DNA of 64,000 nucleotides from Hermatobates lingyangjiaoensis (GCA_026182355.1 JAPFBL010000167.1:719001-783000), one strand, 5' to 3'; shown: positions 20,200 through 30,065, numbered from the stretch's first letter. Made by a program: numbers and translations. The notes: generated by a model from the sequence alone, not told the origin.

Positions 20200-21550
20200 T
20201 AAAAACTATGACTAACAAAACCACATGACCGCGAATACATCTGGCCTCTGGTCTGGAACTGCTAGTTACGACGTGCACTATAGTGCGCGGTTATATTCGT
20301 TGGTCGTTGGTCAACTGCGGGGGCTCCCCCATCAACAAATTATTATCCATAAAAAAATTGTTGAATTGGTTATATTGTGCAGGTATTAGAAATGAAAAGT
20401 AGTATTTGCGGCAGCTTTTAATCTGAGATGCTGCCGGCATGACAGATTAACCAGTGAACAGGTCATTTTCCCGAGTTCATTACCGTCGTCCCGCGGTGTT
20501 CCCACAAGTGTGGAACCCAGCGTGTTACCCGGTCTCTATCAGCCAAGGGTCGGGCCTGACTATGATTATTAGAGAATGTTGATGCAGTACGAATCTTTAA
20601 ATATTTCTTTTCAACAGGCAGGAGCACTAATCCGGGATAATTTCTTTTCTCCTTTACAGATTAGATGTATTTCAATACAATGTGTATAATTATAAATATA
20701 CTTACGTTGATAAAACAACAGAAGACTTTATTTAGAATTTAGAAGAAAAAACTAGCAAACATATTCTCGATTGGCAGTCCACTCCCGCATTTGCAATAGT
20801 GAAAAAAACAATAGTAATTAAATTTGACTTTAGCTTTTATTAAAAACACTGGTATAAATTTCACATTTGTGTATTGCAGAATATCAAAATCTACATCTCA
20901 AGTGAATCTGTTTTTCTTTTAAATTTTTTCATAAAATGAAAACGAATATAATTCATAATAACAGGTAAAAGGCTTTTTATGAATTTATGGTTATATGAAT
21001 TAATTTAAAAAAGGATAAGCTTAAAATATTACTATTAATGCAGTAATGTGGCCCATAGCTTATAATAATAATTGGCCCAAAGTGATAAGCTAACCTGCCA
21101 CCTCCTAGGGAGCGATAAAGGTGAAAGCCTAGAAGCGAGAGCTTGTCAATAATGGCTGACATACAGATCAACTTTCAGCTCTTTATTTCACCAAAGGCAT
21201 AAAGTAAAATCAAATGGAACATTAACAGATCTTAAACTAAGGGAAAATACATGAAAAATTTGCGCCTAAGAACACATTTACACTGACTGATGAATATCAA
21301 AACATAAACAAATTAGCATACATGCTAATGTATCATCATGTATCATCACTGAATATTTTACAAAAAATTCAGTAATGATACGTGGTATTCTAAAATATTA
21401 TTACAAATTATAGAATAGTAGAAAATATCTTTATTAGCACAGTCCATAACTGTCATAAGATCTGGAGTTTTTTTTTACGTTTTGCAGCTGCCACAAGAAG
21501 AGTTTTGCAGTCCCATAACGTAAATTTTCCTAACGTAACGTAATGGTAAC
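20200..21550. other. Non-coding DNA; first 400 bp may be LINE 3' UTR
   Basis: GC-richer to about 20560, then AT-rich. No other gene recognised. The minus-strand frame near 21.0-21.2 kb is short and unremarkable. Confidence 0.4.
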
Positions 21551-21553
21551 GTA

Positions 21554-21691
21554 AATTTTTGAAAGAAGAGTAACACACATAGTAAGGAAACACAATTTCA
21601 GACTCAAATTTTTTCAGATTTTTCGGATTACCCGAAAATTTGGGTCTGTAAGTGTGTTTCCTTACTCTGTGTGTTACTCTTCTTGAATTTT
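21554..21691. repeat. Inverted cassette with deleted ribozyme
   Basis: Arms of about 60 bp (AAGAAGAGTAACACACATAG / GTGTGTTACTCTTCTTG) match the end of the cassette at 50.30-50.40 kb. The centre keeps GGATTACCCGAAAATTTG (helix II and GAAA) but the CTGAAGA core is lost. Confidence 0.7.
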
Positions 21692-21719
21692 GAACTCTTG
21701 TATATATATATACAAATCT

Positions 21720-21815
21720 CGTATAAAGATTTCACATAAACACGTGAAATAACAATCAATGATCAAACCATTTTTCCCATTTCTTATTGTGGTTTGATCA
21801 TTGATTATATATATA
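21720..21815. repeat. Inverted end of the GACU lineage without ribozyme
   Basis: GATTTCACATAAACACGTGA, TGATCAAACCA and its inverse flank a short centre. The ribozyme part is missing completely. Confidence 0.65.

Positions 21816-21853
<38 letters not shown>
21816..21853. repeat. (TA)n microsatellite
   Basis: TA tract with one interruption, ahead of the next inverted cassette. Confidence 0.9.
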
Positions 21854-21857
<4 letters not shown>

Positions 21858-22490
21858 CAACTAAAAAATGATTGATCGGGATGCGGTCAGTTTCTTCCAC
21901 TTTTTAATTCAAACTCTCATTGCCGACGTTTCGATTTTATTCAAAATCTTTTTCATAGGCCTACAAACAGAGGAAAAACAAGAATTTTAATACGTACATT
22001 TTTAAACACAAACAAAAGAAATACACTATGAAAATTAAATACAATCTTAAGTATTAGGATAACAATGACAGAATAATAAAAAAGAGAAAAAGATGGAGTC
22101 TAACTATAAAAACAAAGTTTTTTTTTTTTTTTTTTTTTTTTACAATGTACTTACATAAGTAGGAGTATTGGCAATTGAAGGAACTATTACATTTTACAAA
22201 AAAAAAAAAAAAAAAAAAAAAACTTTGTTTTTATAGTTAGACTCCATCTTTTTCTCTTTTTTATTATTCTGTCATTGTTATCCTAATACTTAAGATTGTA
22301 TTTAATTTTCATAGTGTACTTCTTTTGTTTGTGTTTTAAAAATGTACGTATTAAAATTCTTGTTTTCCTCTGTTTGTAGGCCTATGAAAAAGATTTTGAA
22401 TAAAATCGAAACGTCGGCAATGAGAGTTTGAATTAAAAAGTGGAAGAAACTGACCGCATCCCGATCAATCATTTTTTAGTTGTATATCTG
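21854..22490. repeat. Palindrome with poly(T)/poly(A) centre
   Basis: Arms of about 285 bp (21854-22140 and 22200-22487) are almost perfect reverse complements. The inner ends are T22 and A22-type runs around a 60-bp non-repeated centre. Outer parts carry GACGTTTCGATTTTATTC (left) and its inverse, the GAAACGTCGGC ending of a hammerhead-like motif with a GATTTT/AAAATC helix II. The core reads CTATGAAAAA, not CTGANGA. No coding sequence. Confidence 0.8.
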
Positions 22491-22514
22491 TCACACGGTC
22501 GAGAAGTTATTAGT

Positions 22515-22525
22515 GTTTATATATA

Positions 22526-22563
<38 letters not shown>
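22515..22563. repeat. (TA)n microsatellite
   Basis: TA tract abutting the left outer end of the 2.6-kb palindrome. Its partner is at 25185-25227. Confidence 0.9.
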
Positions 22564-22572
<9 letters not shown>

Positions 22573-22609
22573 TAAGCAGTGACACATAAACAGAAACACA
22601 ACAAAGACT

Positions 22610-22655
22610 CACTTTTCAATATTTCGACCGTAATGGCGGTCGTCCTCAGGAGAAG
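22610..22655 (-). ncRNA. Hammerhead ribozyme motif
   Basis: Minus strand: CTGAGGA (complement of 22643-22649), helix II GACCG-CCATTA-CGGTC (perfect 5-bp stem), GAAA, helix III AUAU, cleavage-site U, helix I CTTCTC with GAAAAG (one mismatch). Lies about 235 bp beyond the endonuclease end in the same orientation. Confidence 0.7.
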
Positions 22656-22889
22656 AAGTGAATTGACGGAGGGACGACAGTCAACTGAAAGAACTCACTG
22701 GGTGAGGGCTAAAGCAGTGCTGCCGCAAAGGAGACAAATAAAAAAGGAACTAGGAAGTCGAGAGCAGAAAAAAAAAAAAAAAATGTTTTTGAAAGGTAGA
22801 AAAAGGTTAAGAAAAGAAAAAATAAAGAAAATATATAGAACAATTAAAACATAAAAAAATAAAAAAAAATTAAAAAATAAATAAATAAA

Positions 22890-23236
22890 TAAATAAATAA
22901 CGATTTAAATTCAAGCCAGGTTTCGAGCGTGCCCCTAGGAGCCAAATGTGGGCTTCCTCAGAAGCTTTTAAAGTAACTTGTCTGTTATCACTGGGGACTT
23001 GTTTAAGAACTTGGACTGTGAAACAATCATTGAAACTGAGATGGTGGGAATTAGCGTGAGTGGCGACAGGGAGACTGCTGCGTTTACCAACCGAAAGCCT
23101 GTGATTATTCATCCGAAGGTTCAGCATCGTAGATGCTAAACCAACGTAAAAAGCATCACATTGGGTGCATTTCAAGAGGTAAACGCAGTCAGTGGAGATA
23201 CAGGAGGAAGGACTGTGAATAGGGTAAGAATTAAGA
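22890..23236 (-). pseudogene. PLE GIY-YIG endonuclease domain, left arm
   Basis: Minus strand reads CVYLLKCTQCDAFYVGLAST, then LNLRMNNHRLSVGK and later EEAHIWLLGARSKPGLNLNR. VYLL and FYVG stand for the two halves of the GIY-YIG motif at normal spacing, with the catalytic-type Arg in LNLR, and a histidine (THANSHH) and acidic residue (EEAHIW) downstream, as in PLE endonucleases. In active elements this domain nicks target DNA to prime reverse transcription by the RT. Here the frame linking it to the RT part is shifted by one base near 23357, so the arm is broken. Confidence 0.8.
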
Positions 23237-23240
23237 TTAG

Positions 23241-23897
23241 TTAGAGACTCAAATGAAGACCCAGAATCAACAATGGGACAGGTAAGACATCTCCGACGTC
23301 CACAACGTTGTAGGCCACCGCTGCTTTGGGGATTCTGAATAAGTTTGCCGGCCGGTGGGAAAAAATATTTGAGAGATTGGGGGCTCTTCTAAAGGAAATG
23401 CGGGGCAACTGGTTAAAAACTGAAACGGTAGAGGGGGAAGAGGAAAGGATAGGGTAAAGTTCTTTAATAAATTTTCTTAATTTATGGACACCAGGGAAAT
23501 AATTTGTAAGAAGCGAAGCAGTAGTAGTGGGGTCTCTTCTGTTATTAGTGGAAAAGTTGACATTGGCAGGGATGATTCGGCTATTGATTAAATTGGGGGG
23601 ATAACCACGCTGAGTGAATTTGCATTTAAGTTTTTGAAGATTGGTTTCCCGATCTTGGATATTATTACAGAGGCGATGAAGACGGATTGAAAGAGACCGC
23701 GGGATAGATTTTTTAATATGAGGAGGATGACAACTTTTGTAATGGAGGTAGTTTTGGGCGTTGGTGGGCTTAACGTTAACAGACGTCGTGAAGGTCCCAC
23801 TGTTAAGAGTGATGTCAACATCTAAGAAAGTTATGTTGTAGGGGGAGAACATAACTTTCTTAGATGTTGACATCACTCTTAACAGTGGGACCTTCAC
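23241..23897 (-). pseudogene. PLE reverse transcriptase C-terminal part, left arm
   Basis: Minus-strand frame includes FLDVDITL, GTFTTSVNVKPTNAQNYLHY, SCHPPHIKKSIP and LSIRLHRLCNN. FLD.....G...T.V..KPT....YLHY.S.HP...K..IP....R..R.C is the well-known block following the YVDD box in PLE reverse transcriptases (thumb region). The upstream catalytic palm is absent: the copy is truncated at the palindrome centre and the first 16 residues of the open frame are read from the opposite arm. After SHRPANLFRIPK the frame diverges from the endonuclease frame because of a one-base deletion. Confidence 0.8.
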
Positions 23898-24291
23898 GAC
23901 GTCTGTTCACGTTAAGCCCACCAACGCCCAAAGCTACCTCCATTACAAAAGTTGTCATCCTCCTCATATTAAAAAATCTATCCCGCGGTCTCTTTCAATC
24001 CGTCTTCATCGCCTCTGTAATAATATCCAAGATCGGGAAACCAATCTTCAAAAACTTAAATGCAAATTCACTCAGCGTGGTTATCCCCCCAATTTAATCA
24101 ATAGCCGAATCATCCCTGCCAATGTCAACTTTTCCACTAATAACAGAAGAGACCCCACTACTACTGCTTCGCTTCTTACAAATTATTTCCCTGGTGTCCA
24201 TAAATTAAGAAAATTTATTAAAGAACTTTACCCTATCCTTTCCTCTTCCCCCTCTACCGTTTCAGTTTTTAACCAGTTGCCCCCAACTTAA
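23848..24291 (+). pseudogene. PLE reverse transcriptase C-terminal part, right arm
   Basis: Plus-strand counterpart of the left-arm RT piece, beginning NITFLDVDITL at the palindrome centre and differing by a few residues (SVHVKPTNAQSYLHY). It stops at 24289-24291 because a 14-bp duplication (CCAACTTAACCAGT region) introduces a frameshift and TAA. The other arm does not carry this lesion. Confidence 0.8.
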
Positions 24292-24297
24292 CCAGTT

Positions 24298-24809
24298 GCA
24301 TTTCCTTTAGAAGAGCCCCCAATCTCTCAAATATTTTTTCCCACCGGGCCGGCAAACTTATTCAGAATCCCCAAAGCAGCGGTGGCCTACAACGTTGTGG
24401 ACGTCGGAGATGTCTTACCTGTCCCATTGTTGATTCTGGGTCTTCATTTGAGTCTCTAACTAATCTTAATTCTTACCCTATTCACAGTCCTTCCTCCTGT
24501 ATCTCCACTGACTGCGTTTACCTCTTGAAATGCACCCAATGTGATGCTTTTTACGTTGGTTTAGCATCTACGATGCTGAACCTTCGGATGAATAATCACA
24601 GGCTTTCGGTTGGTAAACGCAGCAGTCTCCCTGTCGCCACTCACGCTAATTCCCACCATCTCAGTTTCAATGATTGTTTCACAGTCCAAGTTCTTAAACA
24701 AGTCCCCAGTGATAACAGACAAGTTACTTTAAAAGCTTCTGAGGAAGCCCACATTTGGCTCCTAGGGGCACGCTCGAAACCTGGCTTGAATTTAAATCGT
24801 TATTTATTT
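24298..24809 (+). pseudogene. PLE linker and GIY-YIG endonuclease, right arm
   Basis: Frame reads SFRRAPNLSNIFSHRAGK, GGLQRCGRRRCLTCPIV, then CVYLLKCTQCDAFYVGLAST and EEAHIWLLGARSKPGLNLNR. The CGRRRCLTC cysteine pair upstream of GIY-YIG fits the zinc-binding linker of PLE endonucleases. In this arm linker and endonuclease are in frame with the end of the RT part, unlike in the left arm, but the upstream 14-bp duplication separates it from the RT block. The frame runs into (TTTA)n after LNRYLFIYL. Role in an intact element: target nicking for integration. Confidence 0.8.
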
Positions 24810-25058
24810 ATTTATTTATTTATTTTTTAATTTTTTTTTATTTTTATTTTTTTTTATTTTTTTATTTTTTAATTGTTCTATATATTTTCTTTATTTTTTC
24901 TTTTCTTAACCTTTTTCTACCTTTCAAAAACATTTTTTTTTTTTTTTCTGCTCTCGACTTCCTAGTTCCTTTTTTATTTGTCTCCTTTGCGGCAGCACTG
25001 CTTTAGCCCTCACCCAGTGAGTTCTTCAGTTGATTGTCGTCCCTCCGTCAATTCACTT

Positions 25059-25102
25059 CTTCTCCTGAGGACGACCGCCATTACGGTCGAAATATTGAAA
25101 AG
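25059..25102 (+). ncRNA. Hammerhead ribozyme motif downstream of PLE endonuclease
   Basis: CTGAGGA (25065-25071), helix II GACCG-CCATTA-CGGTC, GAAA (25089-25092), AUAU helix III, cleavage-site U at 25096, helix I CTTCTC/GAAAAG with one mismatch. About 250 bp downstream of the endonuclease frame, and 60 bp before a GTCC-TGCC-GGAC mini-hairpin (25157-25168). Confidence 0.75.
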
Positions 25103-25156
25103 TGAGTCTTTGTTGTGTTTCTGTTTATGTGTCACTGCTTATTTTAATTGTTATTT

Positions 25157-25170
25157 GTCCTGCCGGACCG
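25157..25170 (+). other. Conserved TGTCC...GGACCG mini-hairpin
   Basis: GTCC-TGCC-GGAC followed by CG, 60 nt after the predicted cleavage site. Equivalent hairpins at the same distance follow the ribozymes at 5471 (5530-5541), 27437 (27498-27509) and 53731 (53796-53806), and TTTGTCC ends occur at 27062 and (minus) 58873-58890. It could be an RNA element of the terminal repeat or a downstream promoter element. Confidence 0.45.
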
Positions 25171-25184
25171 TTTTTCGTTTATCA

Positions 25185-25190
25185 TGGTAT

Positions 25191-25227
<37 letters not shown>
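25185..25227. repeat. (TA)n microsatellite
   Basis: Bounds the right outer end of the 2.6-kb palindrome. Confidence 0.9.
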
Positions 25228-26083
25228 GGTAAACGCTAATTTTACCCGTTTTGCAGGTTTTTTTAATGGTATTCAGACTTCCTATGATGTTGCATACCAA
25301 TATGTTTCAAATAAAATTTGTATATAATGAAATTAATAATCAACTCCGATTGATCGGATCTCTCCTCTACAGATATTATTCATTCAAATATTTTGCTATC
25401 GTTTTTAAAACTTTTTTTAACTTAGACCTGAGGTGTTCAATAAGTCGATCAGGATCTATTAGTCGATCGTTAAGGTTTTATTGGTAGATCGCATGACATT
25501 AAAGAACTTGACATCAGCCTATAATTCAACCCGTCACTGATTGATGTAGGACAGTCAGTCGAATGGTTTCTATTTCTGATTCTACTTAGGTCACTGTGCA
25601 ACCACAAAAGTGGCTCTAAGTGATGTAAAGCTAATGCTATAGTCATTATGTTGTCTGGAACTTTCTGCATTTATTTTTTTTTCTTTTAAAATTCAGAAAG
25701 GGTATACATATTATCGAGACTGGATCCGGTAAGAAGAAAAACAAATGTATCACTTTCATATGAAATGGCGTTCAGAAGGATTTTTTCACGATGAAATATT
25801 TCATAAATCATCACAAATTGTAAAGAGTTCTCAGTATATTTCCAAATAAATAAAGTGGGTGGATGGTAATTGTCACTTGTTCATTTCATAAGTACATCGA
25901 ATGCAGAAAGTGTGTGAACACACTTGAATTAGACGAATTTTTAGGTTGAAAGGATCTGAAAAATACTTGTTGTGTACTTGGCGATAACAAATTAATGATA
26001 CCTGTTAGGTTTAATTAGCATCATAAAAAAATGGGGCATATGTTCTTTACAGTCCTCTGTGATTCTGTTTTAAAAATGGCACA
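25228..26083. other. Non-coding DNA
   Basis: AT-rich with no supported gene. A GATCGG/CGATCAGG-rich patch lies at about 25350-25500. Nothing else recognised. Confidence 0.45.
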
Positions 26084-26523
26084 ATATACACCAGTGTTTC
26101 CCAAAGTGGGCGGTGCTTTGATATTGGGGGGCGGTAATGCAAAAAGGAGCAGGGATTCTATTTCCATAAATTGAAAATGTTCATGCAATATAATTTCTAA
26201 ATTTAAGTAAAAACAGGACATGTAAACTTCTAGTAAACAGTTCTTAAAATTATTTGTTTTGATAATTCATTTATATGTTAAAAGTATACTCCCACCTAAG
26301 TTTCTTTTACTGTGTATTAATTCTTTTGCATAAATATGCTATGAAATAATACATCTATTGGATTCTAAATAAATATTCGATTAGTAATTAAATTAATTTA
26401 ATTATTAAAATGTTTTTCATTTGGTTATTTAGTCTAGGAATCTGATTATTATTCAAGAGTATTGAGTTATAGGTTTATGGAGGGGGCGGTACTCAAAAAA
26501 GTTTGGGAAACACTGATATACAC
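26084..26523. mobile_element. Non-autonomous hAT element with 8-bp target duplication
   Basis: The 8-mer ATATACAC occurs at 26084-26091 and 26516-26523, immediately outside terminal inverted repeats CAGTGTTTCCCAAAGTGGGC (26092) and its near complement GTTTGGGAAACACTG (ending 26515). The 424-bp body has GGGGGCGGT near both ends and no coding capacity. An 8-bp duplication and CAGTG ends define the hAT superfamily. Confidence 0.85.
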
Positions 26524-26717
26524 GGTTATAACGGTCTATACCTAAAACCGTTGGAGAAATTTGATGACAAAAATATACTCACGATGTTTATTATAAATTA
26601 TATAATAGTAACAACTTTATTATATAAAACTTTAATATAGTAATATCATGCCAAAGTGTAATTAAAATAACGATAACTAATACAAGTTTAAGTTGTACAT
26701 AACTCTAATCAGGTTTC

Positions 26718-26723
<6 letters not shown>

Positions 26724-26763
<40 letters not shown>

Positions 26764-26770
26764 TATATAC
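26724..26770. repeat. (TA)n microsatellite
   Basis: TA tract before the inverted UCUC-lineage cassette. Confidence 0.9.
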
Positions 26771-26821
26771 AGTTCAATGTACATAAAGAAACATAGTGAA
26801 ATTAAAATCACACACCTACAG

Positions 26822-26855
26822 TCTCTAATTTTCGGTTGAACTGTCTTCAGGAGAG
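26822..26855 (-). ncRNA. Hammerhead ribozyme motif
   Basis: Minus strand: CTGAAGA (complement of 26844-26850), helix II weakened by one change (GTT-C-AAC core pairs), GAAA, AAUU helix III, cleavage-site A, helix I TCTC/GAGA. Confidence 0.55.
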
Positions 26856-26972
26856 AGAAACCAAGCGCACTGGAACAGAGACGGTTGGGGTCTCCAACCC
26901 CAACTTAAAAGAGTTGGGGTTTCAGGAGAGGACAGTCTCTCCCTTCAGGAAGATAAGTTTCCCTCTTTTATC

Positions 26973-27006
26973 TCTCCTGAAGATGGTTCAACCGAAAATT
27001 AGAGAC
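26973..27006 (+). ncRNA. Hammerhead ribozyme motif
   Basis: CTGAAGA (26977-26983), helix II GGTT-C-AACC, GAAA (26994-26997), AAUU helix III, cleavage-site A at 27001, helix I TCTC (26973-26976) with GAGA (27002-27005). Confidence 0.65.
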
Positions 27007-27079
27007 TGTAAGAGTGTGATTTTAATTTCTGTATGCTTCTTTATGTACATTGAACTGTATTTGTCCAAGTATATATAAA

Positions 27080-27325
27080 GATTGATACTTATTGCAAAGA
27101 TTTTACTATAAACACGTGTAATAAAAATCAACGTCTAAACCACATTAAAAAAAATTGAACAAAGGCTAGAACCTTTCAACTGAAATAAGCGGTCTTCGTC
27201 ATAGTCAAACCAATGCTGATCGGTTTGAGTATCAGTTTGTCTCTGACGAAGACCGCTTGTTTCAGTTGAAATGTCTTAGTCTTTTTTCTGATTTCTTGAT
27301 GGGATTTAGACGTTGATGTGTATAT
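27080..27325. repeat. Inverted cassette, GACU lineage, both ribozymes mutated
   Basis: Arms carry ACACGTGTAATAA/..GATTTAGACGTTGATG ends and GCGGTCTTCGTCA / TGACGAAGACCGC. The plus-strand copy (CTGACGA 27243-27249) has lost pairing in helix II and III (GAAATGTCTT); the minus copy has ATGACGA in the core. Confidence 0.7.
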
Positions 27326-27334
27326 ATATATATA

Positions 27335-27560
27335 TAGCACTGCTTTAGCCCTCACCCAGTGAGTTCTTTAGTTGACTGTCTTCCCTCCGTCATTCACTTC
27401 TTTTCCTGAGGATGACCGCCATTACGCTCGAAATATTCAAAAGTGAGTCTTTGTTATGTTTTTGTCTATGTGACACAGTTTATTTTAAGTATAATCTGTC
27501 CTGCCGGACAGAACGGTAATCTGTAATACCGTTTCCGTTGATCATGGTATATAAATATAT
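27335..27560 (+). mobile_element. PLE 3' cassette, copy of the 25.0-25.2 kb segment
   Basis: From AGCACTGCTTTAGCCCTCAC through the ribozyme to the GTCC-TGCC-GGAC hairpin and TTGATCATGGTATAT end, this repeats 24.99-25.19 kb with modest divergence. The coding part is absent: it begins directly after a TA tract. Confidence 0.75.
27400..27443 (+). ncRNA. Hammerhead ribozyme motif
   Basis: CTGAGGA (27406-27412), helix II GACCG-CCATTA-CGCTC (one pair lost), GAAA (27430-27433), AUAU helix III, cleavage-site U at 27437, helix I partly mismatched. Confidence 0.55.
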
Positions 27561-27619
27561 ATAAATAAGAATTTAAATTATTTATCTGTCATGTTAGTTT
27601 TTCAGTTGTATTAAAATTG

Positions 27620-27780
27620 TTGATATCTATTAAAGTGTTTCAAAAAAGTGTCTCAATGTCTTTTGGACAACTTATTTGAGAATTACCACCTTCTATTTGT
27701 AACACTGTCAGGAGACTTGAACAGTTTAGTTTGAAAGTCGTTAATGCCGAAGTTGCAGTACATTTCAACAAAATATATAT
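27620..27780 (+). pseudogene. PLE N-terminal ORF fragment, decayed
   Basis: Same family as 6.25-6.44 kb: SVSMSFGQLI can be followed with one stop (TTATTTGAG), then TVRRLEQFSLKVVNAEVAVHF NK, ending in imperfect TA repeats at 27772. The end of the block (ICL.EDLLP.YT) is lost, so this copy meets TA sequence about 15 codons earlier than the others. Confidence 0.55.
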
Positions 27781-29586
27781 TTTAAAATATGTTTCTGCTG
27801 ACCAGATATCTCGTTTCGGTTATTCTTATCTTTTTAAGATAGTTGAATGGGGCACCATAAATTGCAGAATCATACTGCATGTCTCATGTTTGAGAGGCAC
27901 CTGGATTTCAAGGTAAGCCTATATCTGTGCAAATACTTCTGCTGATTTTACAAATGCCCAACATTTGTGCAACAAACATTCAAGATAGTCTAGAATTGAA
28001 TGTGGACAATTTTTTCCCTCTTTACAGAAAATACCCATTTTTAGATGGTACTTTTTTTTAAAAAAAAAAAAAAAAATAATCAGTACAGTTCTAAGCAAGA
28101 CGTCGACCTTGATGGTAATTAACAGCCTTGGTCAAGATGTAGAGTTGAAATAAGAATATGGAAGAGCAAGGACAAACCAATGCGGGTAAGGTGTGGCATA
28201 TGGGCGAAAAAGCAATGCAAAGGAGTATAACTAAAGATAGTAATATAGCTCTCTTACTCAGAACTGGATTCCTATAAATCCCTAGATTGGATCTAGAATG
28301 AAACCCTACAGGCATATACTTCTGTAATACGTAAATAATTACTTTTATCTTATCAATAACTTTGTAATGTTCGTACTATTTAAGTTATGAAACTCCTTTT
28401 TGTTAAAAAATAGTAAAATAAAAACTATTCACGTTCAAATTTTTAATCAAAACAACGATTTTCAAACACATATTATGTTTACTTCATAACAAACATTGTA
28501 AAAAAAAAACTCAGTCAAGAATCTATTAAAAAATTCTAAGGAAAAAAATTCTCTCCAGTATTTTGAAATAAAACTTCTCCTTTATGTCTTTAGAACAGTT
28601 ATTTCTTTCTTTCCATCCAAGGAACTTTTTTTAATGCTGTGTGTCTTTGAAAAAAAAGAAAAAAGAACATTTTTATATTATGTTTAACGCAATTTGAACT
28701 GTTAAGGGGAACCACATCTCTGATGAGTTAGAGTTTTTTTGTTATATTTTTTTTTTGAGTAATTTTAATTAAAAATAAGTCACATTTATTATTATAAACC
28801 TGTGTTCTCTATTATAAGACTCCTTTAAAAGAGTTAGAGAGAGAGACATGCATACTGTACATATTGTGAAGCTAACATAATTCAGGCTATGTATGTTTCA
28901 TGGGTATAGATGTTTCATTTACGTGTTATTTGTGTGCGTTGTGTAATGACCGAATAGTGTAGCCTTTTTATAGCGATTTGCCTTTTGGTACAATTTGCTA
29001 TCAATTTATTAAATTTTATATTCATTAAATTATTATTAATTTTAAATTAAAATTATATAAAATAAAATTAAATAATGTATTTTATATTATTTAATTTTAT
29101 TTATATTAAAGTAATAACTGGCGTGGTATATAAGCATTTAATAAGCTCTCTGTATGAGATACTAATAAAAAATAATATTGTTAATTGCGTATTTATGTGA
29201 TATGTAAGTCTAGATATGCCAATAGAAATAAAATATATATAAATTAATAGCAAAATGTTCGGATTGAAATATTTTGAAAACAAATGCTTTGTCTACAACT
29301 TTTATTGTTGATATTTTTCGTTGTGATATCATCTGAGCTTTAGAAATTTTTTTAAAAAAAAAACTGTTGGAAATGTAACCTTGGTGTTTGACATTTAATT
29401 AGGTTTTGACACTTATCTACCAGTTATGCAGGTATTGTTACCCAAGAATTTAATATTGATTTTTATAGTGTAACATCTGATAATGTTTAATCCTCTGCAC
29501 TTTATTTAGTTGGAGAAGTTATCAAATATAATTTAATGAACAGTAATTGTTAAGAATTACTATTTGTAAAATCCGCGCGTTTAATC
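27781..29586. other. Non-coding DNA
   Basis: AT-rich with a GC-richer island at about 28090-28320 that shows no recognisable domain. Poly(A/T) runs near 28050 and 28500. Nothing supportable. Confidence 0.45.
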
Positions 29587-30065
29587 ATATAGATCAGTGC
29601 TTCTCAAACGGTGCGCCCGGGCGTATTGGTGCGCTCCAAGATAATGGAAGATTAAGTTTATATAACAGATTTATATTTTAGTTTTTGCATCATTTTAATT
29701 TATTTGAGAAAACACCAAGTATGTGGTTTTCAGGTCTGAGTCAAGTCTCGGCCACTTCATATTTTGAACTGGAAGGTAAATTTCTTTAATCTTTAAGCAT
29801 CAATGGATAATACTTCCTGTTTACCTTTACTCGGAGATTTAAATCATTTTTACTAGCCCTCCCTCCCTCTCTCTCACTCTCACAGTTGTTTCTCTTTCTT
29901 TCTTTTTCTTAAAAAAAATTATACATTTTAATTTCGAATCATTTTCCTGTTATCAAATCTCAGGATTAAATTTTCTATATTAAAATCAGTGATGTGCCCC
30001 AAAGTTTGGTTTAGTTTTATAGGTGCGCCCAGAAGTAAAAAAGTTTAAGAAACACTGATATAGAT
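29587..30065. mobile_element. Non-autonomous hAT element with 8-bp target duplication
   Basis: ATATAGAT at 29587-29594 and 30058-30065 flanks termini CAGTGCTTCTCAAACGGTGC (29595) and AAGTTTAAGAAACACTG (ending 30057). Both ends have a GTGCGCCC block just inside. The 463-bp body has no coding frame. It is a different hAT family from that at 26.09 kb, although the target duplications are similar. Confidence 0.85.

Larger units (their letters stand above)
22564..25149. mobile_element. 2.6-kb head-to-head palindrome of two PLE copies
   Basis: Left arm 22564-23837 (minus) and right arm 23848-25149 (plus) are near-identical reverse complements around a 10-bp centre (23838-23847). Each arm contains, from centre outward: the C-terminal part of the PLE reverse transcriptase, a CX..C linker, the GIY-YIG endonuclease, a T/A-rich 3' region, a hammerhead and the outer end next to (TA)n. 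Both copies are cut at the same RT codon (ITFLDVDI). Lesions differ: the left arm lacks one G near 23357 relative to the right, and the right arm has a 14-bp duplication near 24286. High arm identity implies a recent event or ongoing gene conversion. Confidence 0.85.
26771..27066. repeat. Inverted ribozyme cassette, UCUC lineage
   Basis: Left arm (26771-26862) and right arm (26961-27060) share CAGTTCAATGTACATAAAGA and the ribozyme region inversely. The centre contains further small inverted repeats (GTTGGGGTCTCCAACCCCAAC). Both arms keep a CTGAAGA core. Confidence 0.8.

Noticed and set aside
23588..24097. Pair of 77-codon frames on opposite strands with the same protein
   Set aside because: They are the alternative-frame shadow of the RT segment, present twice because of the palindrome.
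24755..25006. 83-codon hydrophobic frame (FIYLFIYFLIFF type) that looks like membrane segments
   Set aside because: It reads through (TTTA)n and poly(T) in the 3' region of a PLE copy; low complexity, not a gene.
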